Part shown: positions 34,070-41,994 of the stretch, piece after piece
Layout of the letters: every line of letters starts with the position of its first letter
How positions within the stretch are numbered: position 1 is the first letter of the stretch
DNA from: Streptomyces bungoensis
GTDB lineage: Bacteria > Actinomycetota > Actinomycetes > Streptomycetales > Streptomycetaceae
Direction: 5' to 3'
NCBI RefSeq assembly: GCF_001514215.1
Contig: NZ_KQ948868.1
Span: 1 to 64,000, forward strand
Length of the DNA: 64,000 nt
The notes under the pieces: generated by a model
Seen by the model: the letters and a program-made list of their open reading frames with translations, nothing else
The model's database searches: none
What the model was told of the DNA's origin: nothing
Program-made: the position numbers and the translations under genes

Positions 34070-36295
34070 TCATCGCTCCCTGACCAGCGCGGCGTACGCG
34101 CCGCCGCGCGCCACCAGTTCCTCGTGGCGGCCGCGTTCGACGACCGTGCCGTGCTGGAGCACGACGATCTCGTCGCTGTCGCGGACCGTGCTCAGCCGGT
34201 GGGCGATCACCACGCAGGCGCAGCCGCGCCGGCGCAGGTTGTCCATCACGACCTGCTCGGTCTCCGCGTCCAGCGCGCTGGTCACCTCGTCCAGGACGAG
34301 GACGCTCGGCCTGCGCACCAGCGCCCGGGCGATCTCCAGCCGCTGGCGCTGACCGCCGGAGAAGTTGCGGCCGTCCTGCTCGACCCCGCTGTGGATGCCG
34401 CCGGGCCGGCGCGTCACCACGTCGTACAGGGCCGCGTCCTTCAGCGCCTCCACCACGGCCTCGTCCGGGATCGACGGGTCCCACAGGGCCACGTTGTCGC
34501 GGACCGAGCCCTCGAAGAGGAACACGTCCTGGTCCACGAAGGACACCGAGGAGGCGAGCGCGCCGCGCGGCACGTCCTCCAGGCGGCGCCCGTCGATGCG
34601 GATCACCCCGTCCCACGGCGTGTACAGGCCCGAGATCAGCCGGGACACCGTCGACTTGCCGCTGCCCGAGCCGCCGACCAGCGCGACCTGCTGCCCGGGG
34701 CCCACCGTCAGGTCGAAGCCGGTCAGCAGCGGCTGGTCCAGCGGGCTGTACCCGAAGGTGACGTTCTCCAGCTCGACGTGCCCGTGCAGCCGGCGCGTGG
34801 AGTCACCGGTGCCGGGGCGGGCGTAGAGCGGGTCGGTCCGGAAGTTCTCCACGTCCTTCAGCCGGGCCACGTCGGCCGCGAAGTCCTGGATGCGGCCCGC
34901 CACGCCGTTGAGCCGGGTCAGCGGGGCGGTGAAGCGGGTGACCAGCGCCTGGAAGGCGACCAGCAGACCGACCGTGATGTGCCCCTCGACCGCCCGCAGG
35001 CCGCCGATCCACAGGATCAGCGCGCTGTTCACCGTGGCGAGGGTCGGCGCGACCACCCCGAGCCAGGCGCTCGGCACGCCGAGCCGCTGCTGCTCCTCCA
35101 GGGTGGCGGCGTGCTGCCCGGCCCACTTGCGGAAGTAGCCGTCCTCCCCGCCGGTCGCCTTCATCGTCTCGATCAGCTGCAGGCCGGTGTACGCCGTGTT
35201 GGTGAGCCGCGCGGTGTCCGCGCGCAGCTTGGCCGTGCGGGTCGCGCGCAGCCGCACCACCAGCCGCATGGCGACGACGTTGAGCAGGGCCACGCCGATG
35301 CCGAGGAACGTCAGCTGCGGGTCGTAGGTGTAGAGCAGGACGGCGTACAGCACGACCACGACCGCGTCCACGCCGGCCGCCGCCAGGTCCCGGGCCAGGG
35401 TCTCGGCGACCTGGTCGTTGGACTGCAGCCGCTGCACCAGGTCGGCGGGGGAGCGCTGGGCGAAGAAGGTCACCGGCAGACGCAGCAGATGGCGCAGGAA
35501 GCGGGCGCTGGAGAGGGTGGAGGAGATGATCCGGCCGTGCAGCAGGTTGGCCTGCTGCAGCCAGGTCAGCACCAGGGTCAGCAGGACGCAGCCGGCCATG
35601 GCGGCGAACAGCACGCCGAGCAGCGAGGTCTGGCCCCCGATGAGGAAGGTGTCGATGTAGGTGCGGCTGAGCGCGGGCAGGGCCGCGCCGACCGCCACCA
35701 GCAGCAGGCTGGCCAGGACGGCGGCGGGCAGGGTGCCCGCGGTGCCGCGCAGCCGGGCCGGCAGCGCGCCGAGCACGCCCGGTTTCCGGCCGCCCCGGGT
35801 GAAGCCGTCGCCGGGCTCCAGGACCAGCACGACGCCGGTGAAGCCGCCGTCGAACTCCTCCATGGGGACGAACCGGCGGCCCTTGGCCGGGTCGTTGACG
35901 TACACGCCGCGGCGGCCGAAGCGGCGGCCCATGCCGTCGTAGACGACGTAGTGGTTGAACTCCCAGAAGAGGATGGCGGGTGCCCGCACCCCGGCGAGGG
36001 CCGCGAGGTCCATCTGCATGCCCTTGGCGGTCAGGCCGTAACCGCGGGCCGCCTTCAGCAGGTTGCTGGCGCGGGAGCCGTCGCGGGAGACGCCGCACGC
36101 GATGCGCAGCTCCTCCAGCGGGACGTGCCGGCCGTAGTGGCCGAGGACCATCGCGAGGGAGGCGGCGCCGCACTCGACGGCCTCCATCTGGAGCACGGTG
36201 GGCGTACGGACCGTGCCGGTACGGGACTTGGGGACCGGGCGCCGGGCGGGGGCGGCGCGCCGGCGGCCGCGGGTCTCCTGGGCGGTGGGGCTCAC
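34070..36295 (-). CDS. C39 peptidase-containing bacteriocin ABC exporter (NHLM ABC1)
   Basis: A 741-residue peptidase/permease/ATPase. Residues about 30-155 are a C39 cysteine protease: Gln36 and Cys42 in L-Q-M-E-A-V-E-C-G-A-A-S-L, His115 in E-F-N-H-Y-V-V, Asp135 in V-N-D-P-A-K-G, a complete catalytic set. TM helices lie at about 190-475, then the ABC domain (G-G-S-G-S-G-K-S-T, F-S-G-G-Q-R-Q-R, V-L-V-L-D-E-V-T, I-A-H-R). It should cut the leader after the double Gly of the precursor at 37204-37419 and export the core. The GTG start overlaps the adaptor stop as GTGA; a TTG at 36307 is an alternative. Intact motifs argue against decay. Confidence 0.92.
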   Translation of the reverse strand: MSPTAQETRGRRRAAPARRPVPKSRTGTVRTPTVLQMEAVECGAASLAMVLGHYGRHVPLEELRIACGVSRDGSRASNLLKAARGYGLTAKGMQMDLAALAGVRAPAILFWEFNHYVVYDGMGRRFGRRGVYVNDPAKGRRFVPMEEFDGGFTGVVLVLEPGDGFTRGGRKPGVLGALPARLRGTAGTLPAAVLASLLLVAVGAALPALSRTYIDTFLIGGQTSLLGVLFAAMAGCVLLTLVLTWLQQANLLHGRIISSTLSSARFLRHLLRLPVTFFAQRSPADLVQRLQSNDQVAETLARDLAAAGVDAVVVVLYAVLLYTYDPQLTFLGIGVALLNVVAMRLVVRLRATRTAKLRADTARLTNTAYTGLQLIETMKATGGEDGYFRKWAGQHAATLEEQQRLGVPSAWLGVVAPTLATVNSALILWIGGLRAVEGHITVGLLVAFQALVTRFTAPLTRLNGVAGRIQDFAADVARLKDVENFRTDPLYARPGTGDSTRRLHGHVELENVTFGYSPLDQPLLTGFDLTVGPGQQVALVGGSGSGKSTVSRLISGLYTPWDGVIRIDGRRLEDVPRGALASSVSFVDQDVFLFEGSVRDNVALWDPSIPDEAVVEALKDAALYDVVTRRPGGIHSGVEQDGRNFSGGQRQRLEIARALVRRPSVLVLDEVTSALDAETEQVVMDNLRRRGCACVVIAHRLSTVRDSDEIVVLQHGTVVERGRHEELVARGGAYAALVRER

Positions 36296-37098
36296 GGCAG
36301 CAGCCAATCGACGGGACGCCGGCCGGCCAGCCGGACCGAGGCGGAGGCGAGGGTCATGGAGTCCAGCCGGAACGGCGGACCGCCCGCGGTGGACCAGCGG
36401 TAGCCGCTGCGCGTCCGCGCCGACCGGTCGAGCTCGACCAGGACGGCCACCGGGCGGCCCGTGCGGGTGAGCTGCTCGCCGAGCTGGCTGTCGCCGAGGA
36501 ACGCGGCGACCGACTGGGCGGACTGGGCGGTGCGGTCCACCGACTTCACCCGGCCGCGCAGCACGCCGTACTTCTGGGCGGGTACGGAGGACACGGTCAG
36601 GTCGACGGAGGCGTGCGCGGGGATGGCGGCGGCGTTCTCGGCGGGCACGTACACCGTCGCGTACAGCGGGTCGGAGGCGTGGGCGACCTTCTCCACCGCG
36701 GCGACGTCGGTACCGGTCTGCACGATCTGGCCGAGGGTGGCGGCGAGCGCGGTGACCCGGCCGGCGGCGACCGTGCGCACCACCGAAGTGCCCTGGGCGG
36801 TGCGCACCTTGAGGACGGGCGCGGCGGCCGGCAGCCGCTGGCCCTGCCGGGCGAGCACGGCCGTGACCTGCCCGGCCACGGGGCTCTGCAGCACGTAACT
36901 GCCCTGCCCGTGGGTGAGGACGGCGGGCGCGGCGACCGTGGAGGCGACCGAGCCGGTCACCGCCCAGACGGAGGCGGCCGCCATGACGAGGACGGTGACG
37001 CCCAGCGCGAGCCAGCCCTGGGGGCGGGCCAGCCGCACCGGGAGGTCGAGCTCCTCCGGCGACTGGAGCTTGGCGAGGGCCTGTTGGCGGAACTGCAC
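36292..37098 (-). CDS. HlyD-family adaptor of NHLM bacteriocin secretion
   Basis: A 268-residue membrane-fusion-type protein. A cytoplasmic N-terminus (M-Q-F-R-Q-Q-A-L-A-K-L-Q-S-P-E-E-L-D) is followed by one TM helix at about 29-50 and a biotinyl-lipoyl-like beta domain (Y-V-L-Q-S-P-V-A-G-Q-V-T-A-V, A-G-R-V-T-A-L), with a beta-barrel part after it. The start resembles the NHLM secretion-protein family, which also opens with L-x-S-P-E-x-L-D. In a Gram-positive cell it presumably organises the two exporters or the outer exit. GTG 37098 has GGGGGAAG upstream. It lies 105 bp after the precursor gene, with the hairpin at 37151-37186 between. Confidence 0.9.
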   Translation of the reverse strand: MQFRQQALAKLQSPEELDLPVRLARPQGWLALGVTVLVMAAASVWAVTGSVASTVAAPAVLTHGQGSYVLQSPVAGQVTAVLARQGQRLPAAAPVLKVRTAQGTSVVRTVAAGRVTALAATLGQIVQTGTDVAAVEKVAHASDPLYATVYVPAENAAAIPAHASVDLTVSSVPAQKYGVLRGRVKSVDRTAQSAQSVAAFLGDSQLGEQLTRTGRPVAVLVELDRSARTRSGYRWSTAGGPPFRLDSMTLASASVRLAGRRPVDWLLP

Positions 37099-37150
37099 GG
37101 AACTTCCCCCACCTGCCTGTGGGTCGGGCGCGTCGGGTTCAGGGCATCGA

Positions 37151-37186
37151 TGAGTCCCGGAACCGGGGGAACGGCTCCGGGACTCA
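37151..37186 (-). terminator. intercistronic hairpin (attenuator) after the precursor gene
   Basis: TGAGTCCCGGA and its complement form a perfect 11-bp stem with a 14-base loop, starting 17 bases after the precursor stop and before the exporter genes. Such partial terminators raise precursor output above that of export genes. Confidence 0.7.
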
Positions 37187-37203
37187 ACGGTGAGGCGGTG
37201 CGA

Positions 37204-37419
37204 TCAGAGACCGGCGACCAGGTTGGTGACCGGCTGGGTGTTCAGACCGGTGACACCCTCGACCGTGCCGATGGCCGTGTCGACCAGGCCGGAAACCGGG
37301 GCGACGCCGTTGACGGCACCGGTCACGGTGGAGAGGGCGTTCACGGAAAGACCGCCGGAGACGGCGTCCAGCTCGGCGTCCGAGATCTCGGCGGTCTCGA
37401 CCTGGGGGGTGGAGTTCAT
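37204..37419 (-). CDS. double-glycine leader precursor peptide (bacteriocin/RiPP-like)
   Basis: A 71-residue peptide with ATG 37419 preceded by AGGGAAG. Residues 1-23 form a leader, M-N-S-T-P-Q-V-E-T-A-E-I-S-D-A-E-L-D-A-V, ending S-G-G, the classical C39 cleavage site: E-L-D-A-V-S-G-G matches the E-L-x2-V-x-G-G pattern. The predicted core (residues 24-71, 48 aa) is rich in Val, Thr, Gly, Leu and Asn, has no Cys, and contains two GxxxG motifs (G-A-V-N-G and G-T-V-E-G), a feature of helix-packing class IIb bacteriocins. Related Streptomyces peptides are, as I recall, labelled type A2 lantipeptide, but without Cys no lanthionine can form. The gene heads the exporter operon. Activity is unproven. 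Confidence 0.85.
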   Translation of the reverse strand: MNSTPQVETAEISDAELDAVSGGLSVNALSTVTGAVNGVAPVSGLVDTAIGTVEGVTGLNTQPVTNLVAGL

Positions 37420-37756
37420 GGTGGAACTTCCCTTCATATGGATATTCACAAGGGGGAGAGCGGCCCCCTCTGGGGGACAGACGGACGGCCGCGACCGCGG
37501 GCGCCGGGCACCCGTCTCCGGGACCCCGGGGCGAGCCCTGCGGTGCGATGGATCAAAGCACGCACGCGGGCCGGGCTTCCAATCAACCAGACCCCTCACC
37601 AGGCAACTTGGTCGAAGTGCCGACGCAACCGTGCAGGTGCGCGCACGGCATGTCGGCGACTCCTTCACATGGCGCACGGCATCGGCGCATCCGCGCCCTT
37701 GCCCGTCCCGGGCGAATTCCGGCACTCGGCGCCAAAGGCGTGCCGGGGGGCGCGCG

Positions 37757-37809
37757 GATGTGCAGATCCGCGGGCGGCGGTGCCCTGCTTGGGCATTCGA
37801 TGTGCAGAT
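37757..37809. repeat. 11-bp direct repeat in the divergent control region
   Basis: GATGTGCAGAT occurs at 37757-37767 and 37799-37809, exactly 42 bp (four helical turns) apart, which suits two sites for one regulator on the same face of the DNA. Confidence 0.5.
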
Positions 37810-37845
37810 TCCCTGAAGCAGGCATTCCGGTACGTGTTCGGAACC

Positions 37846-37863
37846 GACCGCTACCGAGCGGTC
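37846..37863. promoter_or_regulatory. palindrome upstream of the serine protease gene
   Basis: GACCGCT-ACCG-AGCGGTC is a perfect 7-bp-arm palindrome about 205 bp before the protease start; a possible operator. Confidence 0.45.
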
Positions 37864-38066
37864 GCTGAACGTGTCGGTCGCGCGGCGATCCGCGGGCGTG
37901 CTCTGGCGCGAAGGTGCCGCACGGTGGCCGATTCCCTGTCGCGGGGCGGAAGTTGACAAGCGGAATTGAACGCACCGCTCGACCCGCCCGTACCTACAGC
38001 CATCCAGGCGCCCCCCGAACGACTGCCCGACAACGGCAGACCCCCGTACCCAGGAGGTCGAGAAGT

Positions 38067-39449
38067 TTGAGTCACAAGCGAATGCCCAAGCGCAAGGCCG
38101 CGATAGCGGTGGGCGGTGTCGCGGCGCTCGGAGCGGCGGCTCTCCTGCTGCCCAACGCCAACGCGTCCCAGGACAAGGACCAGGCCGCGGGCGCGGCCGG
38201 CACCGTGAAGACGCTGAAGGCGGCGGACGCCTCGAACCTGTCCGCGCACTTGCAGAAGGCCCTCGGTGACGCCCTCGCCGGGTCCTACTACGACGGTGCG
38301 AAGCAGCAACTGGTCGTCAACGTCGTCAGCGGCGACAAGAACGTGATCGTGCAGGCGAAGAAGGCGGGCGCCGCCGTGCGTCGGGTGGACAACACCACCG
38401 CCTCGCTCAAGGCCGCCGCGAGGACGCTGAAGACCAGGGCGACCATCCCGGGCACCGCCTGGGCCATCGACCCGCGCACCAACAAGGTCGCCGTCACCGC
38501 CGACTCCACCGTGACCGGCGCCAAGTGGGACAAGCTCCAGTCGACCGTGCGGAGCCTCGGCTCGGGCATGGCGACCCTGAAGAAGTCCGCCGGCGCCTTC
38601 AAGACCCTCGTCTCCGGCGGCGACGCCATCTTCTCCCAGGTGCAGGGCGGCGGCGTGCGCTGCTCCCTCGGCTTCAACGTCACCGCCTCCGACGGCACCC
38701 CCGCCTTCCTGACGGCCGGTCACTGCGGGGTCGCCGCCAAGGACTGGTCCGACTCCCAGAACGGGCAGCCCATCGCCACGGTCGACCAGGCCACCTTCCC
38801 GGGCAACGACTTCTCCCTCGTGAAGTACAACGACGCCACCACGCAGGCGCCCAGCGAGGTCAACGCCGGCAACGGCCAGACCGTGCAGATCACCCAGGCC
38901 GCGGACGCGACCGTCGGCGAGACCGTCTTCCGCATGGGCTCCACCACCGGGCTGCACAACGGCCAGGTGACCGGCCTCGACGCCACCGTCAACTTCCAGA
39001 GCGAGACGAACCCCGGCGGCGTCGACACGGTCAACGGCCTCATCCAGACCAACGTCTGCGCCGAGGCCGGCGACAGCGGCGGCTCCCTGTTCACCCAGGA
39101 CGGCGGCGCGGTCGGCCTCACCTCCGGCGGCAGCGGCGACTGCACCAGCGGCGGCGAGACCTTCTTCCAGCCGGTCACCGCGGCCCTGCAGGCCACCGGC
39201 GCCACCCTCGGCAACGGCGGCAACGGCGGCAACGGGGCCGGCGGCCAGGCGGGTGCCGGCGACCAGAGCGGCACCGCGGCCCCCTCGGCCTCGCCCGGCG
39301 ACAACGGCGCCGGGAACGGCGCGGGCGACCAGTCCGGCACCGCCGACCCGTCCGCCACGGCCGGCGACCAGAACGGTGCCGGGACCGGCACGGGTACGGG
39401 CGACCAGTCCGGCACGGGTGACGGCTCGTCCCTCAACGGCTCCAACTGA
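38067..39449 (+). CDS. secreted serine protease of the streptogrisin/alpha-lytic (S1E) family
   Basis: A 460-residue preproprotease. TTG 38067 has a perfect AGGAGG nine bases upstream; the ATG at 38082 is too far from it. Residues 1-40 are a signal peptide, and about 45-195 form the alpha-lytic-type pro-domain chaperone. The chymotrypsin-like domain begins near V-R-C-S-L-G-F-N-V and has the triad His in T-A-G-H-C-G, Asp in G-N-D-F-S-L-V and Ser in G-D-S-G-G-S, with paired Cys. A long C-terminal Gly/Asn/Asp/Ser/Thr tail with G-D-Q-S-G-T repeats is unusual for short streptogrisins and may be a wall spacer. It is divergent from the exporter operon and a likely target of SSI-type inhibitors. Confidence 0.93.
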   Translation: MSHKRMPKRKAAIAVGGVAALGAAALLLPNANASQDKDQAAGAAGTVKTLKAADASNLSAHLQKALGDALAGSYYDGAKQQLVVNVVSGDKNVIVQAKKAGAAVRRVDNTTASLKAAARTLKTRATIPGTAWAIDPRTNKVAVTADSTVTGAKWDKLQSTVRSLGSGMATLKKSAGAFKTLVSGGDAIFSQVQGGGVRCSLGFNVTASDGTPAFLTAGHCGVAAKDWSDSQNGQPIATVDQATFPGNDFSLVKYNDATTQAPSEVNAGNGQTVQITQAADATVGETVFRMGSTTGLHNGQVTGLDATVNFQSETNPGGVDTVNGLIQTNVCAEAGDSGGSLFTQDGGAVGLTSGGSGDCTSGGETFFQPVTAALQATGATLGNGGNGGNGAGGQAGAGDQSGTAAPSASPGDNGAGNGAGDQSGTADPSATAGDQNGAGTGTGTGDQSGTGDGSSLNGSN

Positions 39450-39544
39450 CAGGTCCGGCACCGGCTCCGGGCTCCCTGGACCCCCGGGCCTGAGCCGCTC
39501 CGAGACTCCCTGACCGGCCCACCGCGGTTCCGGCCGGCAGGGAC

Positions 39545-39574
39545 GGTCCGGTCCTCCGGCGGGAGGGCCGGACC
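39545..39574. terminator. bidirectional terminator between protease and phosphatase genes
   Basis: A 13-bp stem (39545-39557 with 39562-39574; GGTCCGGTCCTCC on the left, one G-T pair) with a four-base loop lies between two converging genes. Confidence 0.8.
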
Positions 39575-39629
39575 ACACCCGTTCCCGGTCGTGGCCCGGG
39601 ATCCTCACGCACCGGCCCCGGCCCGAGGC

Positions 39630-41756
39630 TCAGTCGGCCCCATGGGCCCGCAGCAGCAGTACGGCCACGTCGTCCATTCGTCGCCGGGCCGCCGCGCTGT
39701 GCCGGACGAGTGCGTCGGCGAGGTGCTCCAGCGGCTGGTCGCCGGCCTCCGCCAGCAGGGCGCCGAGGTCGACGAGGGAGTCCTCGATGTCCACGCCGGG
39801 GGACTCCACCAGGCCGTCCGTGTACAGCGCGAGCACGGAACCGGGGGCCAGGGACACCTCGGTCGTCGGGTACGTGGCCGACGCGTCGATCCCCAGCAGC
39901 GGCCCGCCGGCCAGGTCCAGCACCCGCACCCGCCCGTCCGGGCGCCGGAGCAGGGGCGGCGGATGCCCGGCGCGCGCCATCACGGCCCGCCCCCGCACCG
40001 GGTCGAGCCGCAGGTACAGGCAGCTCGCGAACAGCTCCGCGCCGAGGTCGGCGAGCAGCCGGTTGGTGCTGCGCATGACCTCGTGGGGCTCCTGGCCCAC
40101 CGTCGTGTACGCCCGCACTCCCGTGCGGATCTGCCCCATCAGCGCCGCCGCCGTCACGTTGTGCCCCTGCACGTCCCCGATCACCGCCGCCGCCAGCGGC
40201 CCGGTGGGGACCAGGTCGTAGAAGTCGCCGCCGATCTCCATCCCCTGCGTCGCCGGCAGGTAGCGGGCGGCCGCCTCGATACCGGGCAGCGGCGCCAGCG
40301 AGTGCGGCAGGAGCGACTCCTGCAGTCCCTGGGCCAGCCCGTGCTTGGCGTCGTACAGCTGGGCCCGTTCCAGGGCCTGCGCGATCAGCCCGCCGAGGCT
40401 GGTGAGCACCGCCCGCTCGTCGGCGGGGAAGACGTGCGGTTCGGCGTAGGCCAGCACACACGTGCCCACCGGCCGCCCCGACGCGATCAGCGGCAGATAC
40501 GCCCAGGCCGCGAACGGCGTGTCCCAGTGCCGGTCGGGATACAGCCGCCACAGCTGCTCCCGCGAGTCGAAGAACGCCGGCACGCCGCTGACCAGGACGT
40601 GCGTGCCCGGGGTGCGCTCGGTCAGCGGCAGCCCGTCGAACCGCTCCACGACCCGGGGGTCCGGGTAGCCGCGGTGCCCCAGCACGTGCAGCCGGCCGCC
40701 CTGGGAACCGAGGACGACCAGCGCCTGACTGCCGACCGCCGGGGCGACCTCGTCGGCGACGAGCTGCACCACGTCCTGGACGCCCACCGCCTCCGTCAGT
40801 GCCCCGGCCAGGCTCAGCACCTGCGAGATGGTCACCAGCCGCGAGGGCCCGGAGCCCGGCTTTCGCGCCGGACCCGCCATCTCCGCCACCGGCCGGGCCC
40901 GGCTGATGCGCAGGCTCAGTCCCGTCGTGCTCGGATACAGACGGAACGACAGCCACTGGCCCGGCGGGCGCAGCGCCACGAACGACGTCACGTGCTGGCT
41001 GATCAGCGCGGCCCGGTAGCGGTCCTCGTACATCGGGTCGTTCAGCCACGGCACCGACACCCAGGGCAGGGTGCCCAGCAGCTCACCGGCGGGCCGGCCG
41101 AGCAGTTCGGCGGCCGCCGGGTTGGCGAAGGCGATCCGGCCGTGCAGGTCCAGCGAGACCAGGCCGTAGGGCAGGCGGGCCACCATCCGCGCCGCCTCCA
41201 CCGACCCCAGCGTGCCCGCCACCCCGGAGACCGGTGCCGCCAGCAGGTCGGCCTCGCGGCCCAGCGGCCGGTTCTCCTCGGCGGCCCGCGCCAGCCGGTC
41301 GCAGCCGGCCCTCAGCCGTTCGCGCTCCCGGTCGGTCAGCTCCGGCGGATGCCCGCCCGGCCAGGTCACGAACACGGCGCCGTACACGGTGTCCGCCGTC
41401 GCCAGCGGCAGCGCGGCCAGCGCGAACGGGTACGGCAGCACCACCGCGATCCGCGGATAGCGGCGCGCCATCTCCTCCTCGCCGCTCACCCACACCAGAC
41501 GCCGCTCCCGGACCGCGTCCGCGACGGGGATCGGCGCGCTGAGCCCGACCCGCTCCCACGGCGCGGCGAACGCCCGGGGCATGCCCGCCATCACCGCCAT
41601 CTCCAGGACGGGCTCTTCGGGATGGAGGAGGTAGACCGCGCCGGAGTGCGCGTGCAGCTCCTCGAGCAGGGCTGCCAGCGCCGGCGACAGCAGTGGCCGG
41701 CGGCTGCGCGCCGTGGCGGGCGCCGGCGCCCGCCCGGCCTCCGGCCCGTCGGACAC
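39630..41756 (-). CDS. GAF-PAS-GAF-SpoIIE (PP2C) phosphatase
   Basis: A 708-residue regulator. An N-terminal GAF-like region (about 20-160; A-V-Y-L-L-H-P-E-E-P) is followed by a PAS domain (about 185-290; G-L-V-S-L-D-L-H-G-R-I-A-F-A-N-P), a second GAF (about 310-460), and a C-terminal SpoIIE phosphatase (about 480-705) with G-G-D-F-Y-D-L, I-G-D-V-Q-G-H-N, A-R-A-G-H-P-P-P, A-L-Y-T-D-G-L and M-D-D-V-A-V-L. It lacks the ATPase domain of its neighbours. The likely substrate is a phosphorylated STAS anti-anti-sigma factor, encoded elsewhere. I place the start at GTG 41756, eight bases after AGGAGG; a GTG at 41765 overlaps that site. It is divergent from the gene at 41995. Confidence 0.9.
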   Translation of the reverse strand: MSDGPEAGRAPAPATARSRRPLLSPALAALLEELHAHSGAVYLLHPEEPVLEMAVMAGMPRAFAAPWERVGLSAPIPVADAVRERRLVWVSGEEEMARRYPRIAVVLPYPFALAALPLATADTVYGAVFVTWPGGHPPELTDRERERLRAGCDRLARAAEENRPLGREADLLAAPVSGVAGTLGSVEAARMVARLPYGLVSLDLHGRIAFANPAAAELLGRPAGELLGTLPWVSVPWLNDPMYEDRYRAALISQHVTSFVALRPPGQWLSFRLYPSTTGLSLRISRARPVAEMAGPARKPGSGPSRLVTISQVLSLAGALTEAVGVQDVVQLVADEVAPAVGSQALVVLGSQGGRLHVLGHRGYPDPRVVERFDGLPLTERTPGTHVLVSGVPAFFDSREQLWRLYPDRHWDTPFAAWAYLPLIASGRPVGTCVLAYAEPHVFPADERAVLTSLGGLIAQALERAQLYDAKHGLAQGLQESLLPHSLAPLPGIEAAARYLPATQGMEIGGDFYDLVPTGPLAAAVIGDVQGHNVTAAALMGQIRTGVRAYTTVGQEPHEVMRSTNRLLADLGAELFASCLYLRLDPVRGRAVMARAGHPPPLLRRPDGRVRVLDLAGGPLLGIDASATYPTTEVSLAPGSVLALYTDGLVESPGVDIEDSLVDLGALLAEAGDQPLEHLADALVRHSAAARRRMDDVAVLLLRAHGAD

Positions 41757-41994
41757 GCCGACCACCTCCTCGTACGGCCGCGCGTCGCTCCCCGGGATTC
41801 AAGGCTCTCTCGTGCGGACCCCCGGCGCACGGCGAGCGGGGACACCTCGTACCGCCCGTCCGCGACGCGGGGGTGCAGACGTGCTCGGCCGCGTTCGGGC
41901 GGCCGGGGCCGGTGCCGTGCCGGGAGCCCGCACAGGGGCTGCGCGACCGGCTCATACGCGCTGTAATGGCGAAGTGGCCAGTGAGGGCGCCGCG

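Larger units (their letters stand above)
37420..38066. other. 647-bp divergent control region of precursor and protease genes
   Basis: No convincing gene is present. It contains a relatively A/T-rich part (about 37540-37630), a direct repeat (37757/37799), a 7-bp-arm palindrome (37846-37863) and a TTGACA at 37953-37958 that may be a -35 box for the protease gene, though no matching -10 was found. Confidence 0.5.

Noticed and set aside
39237..39449. Gly/Asn/Asp/Ser-rich repeats at the end of the protease, considered as a separate repeat element
   Set aside because: They are in frame with the protease and form its C-terminal tail; no independent DNA repeat unit is kept.
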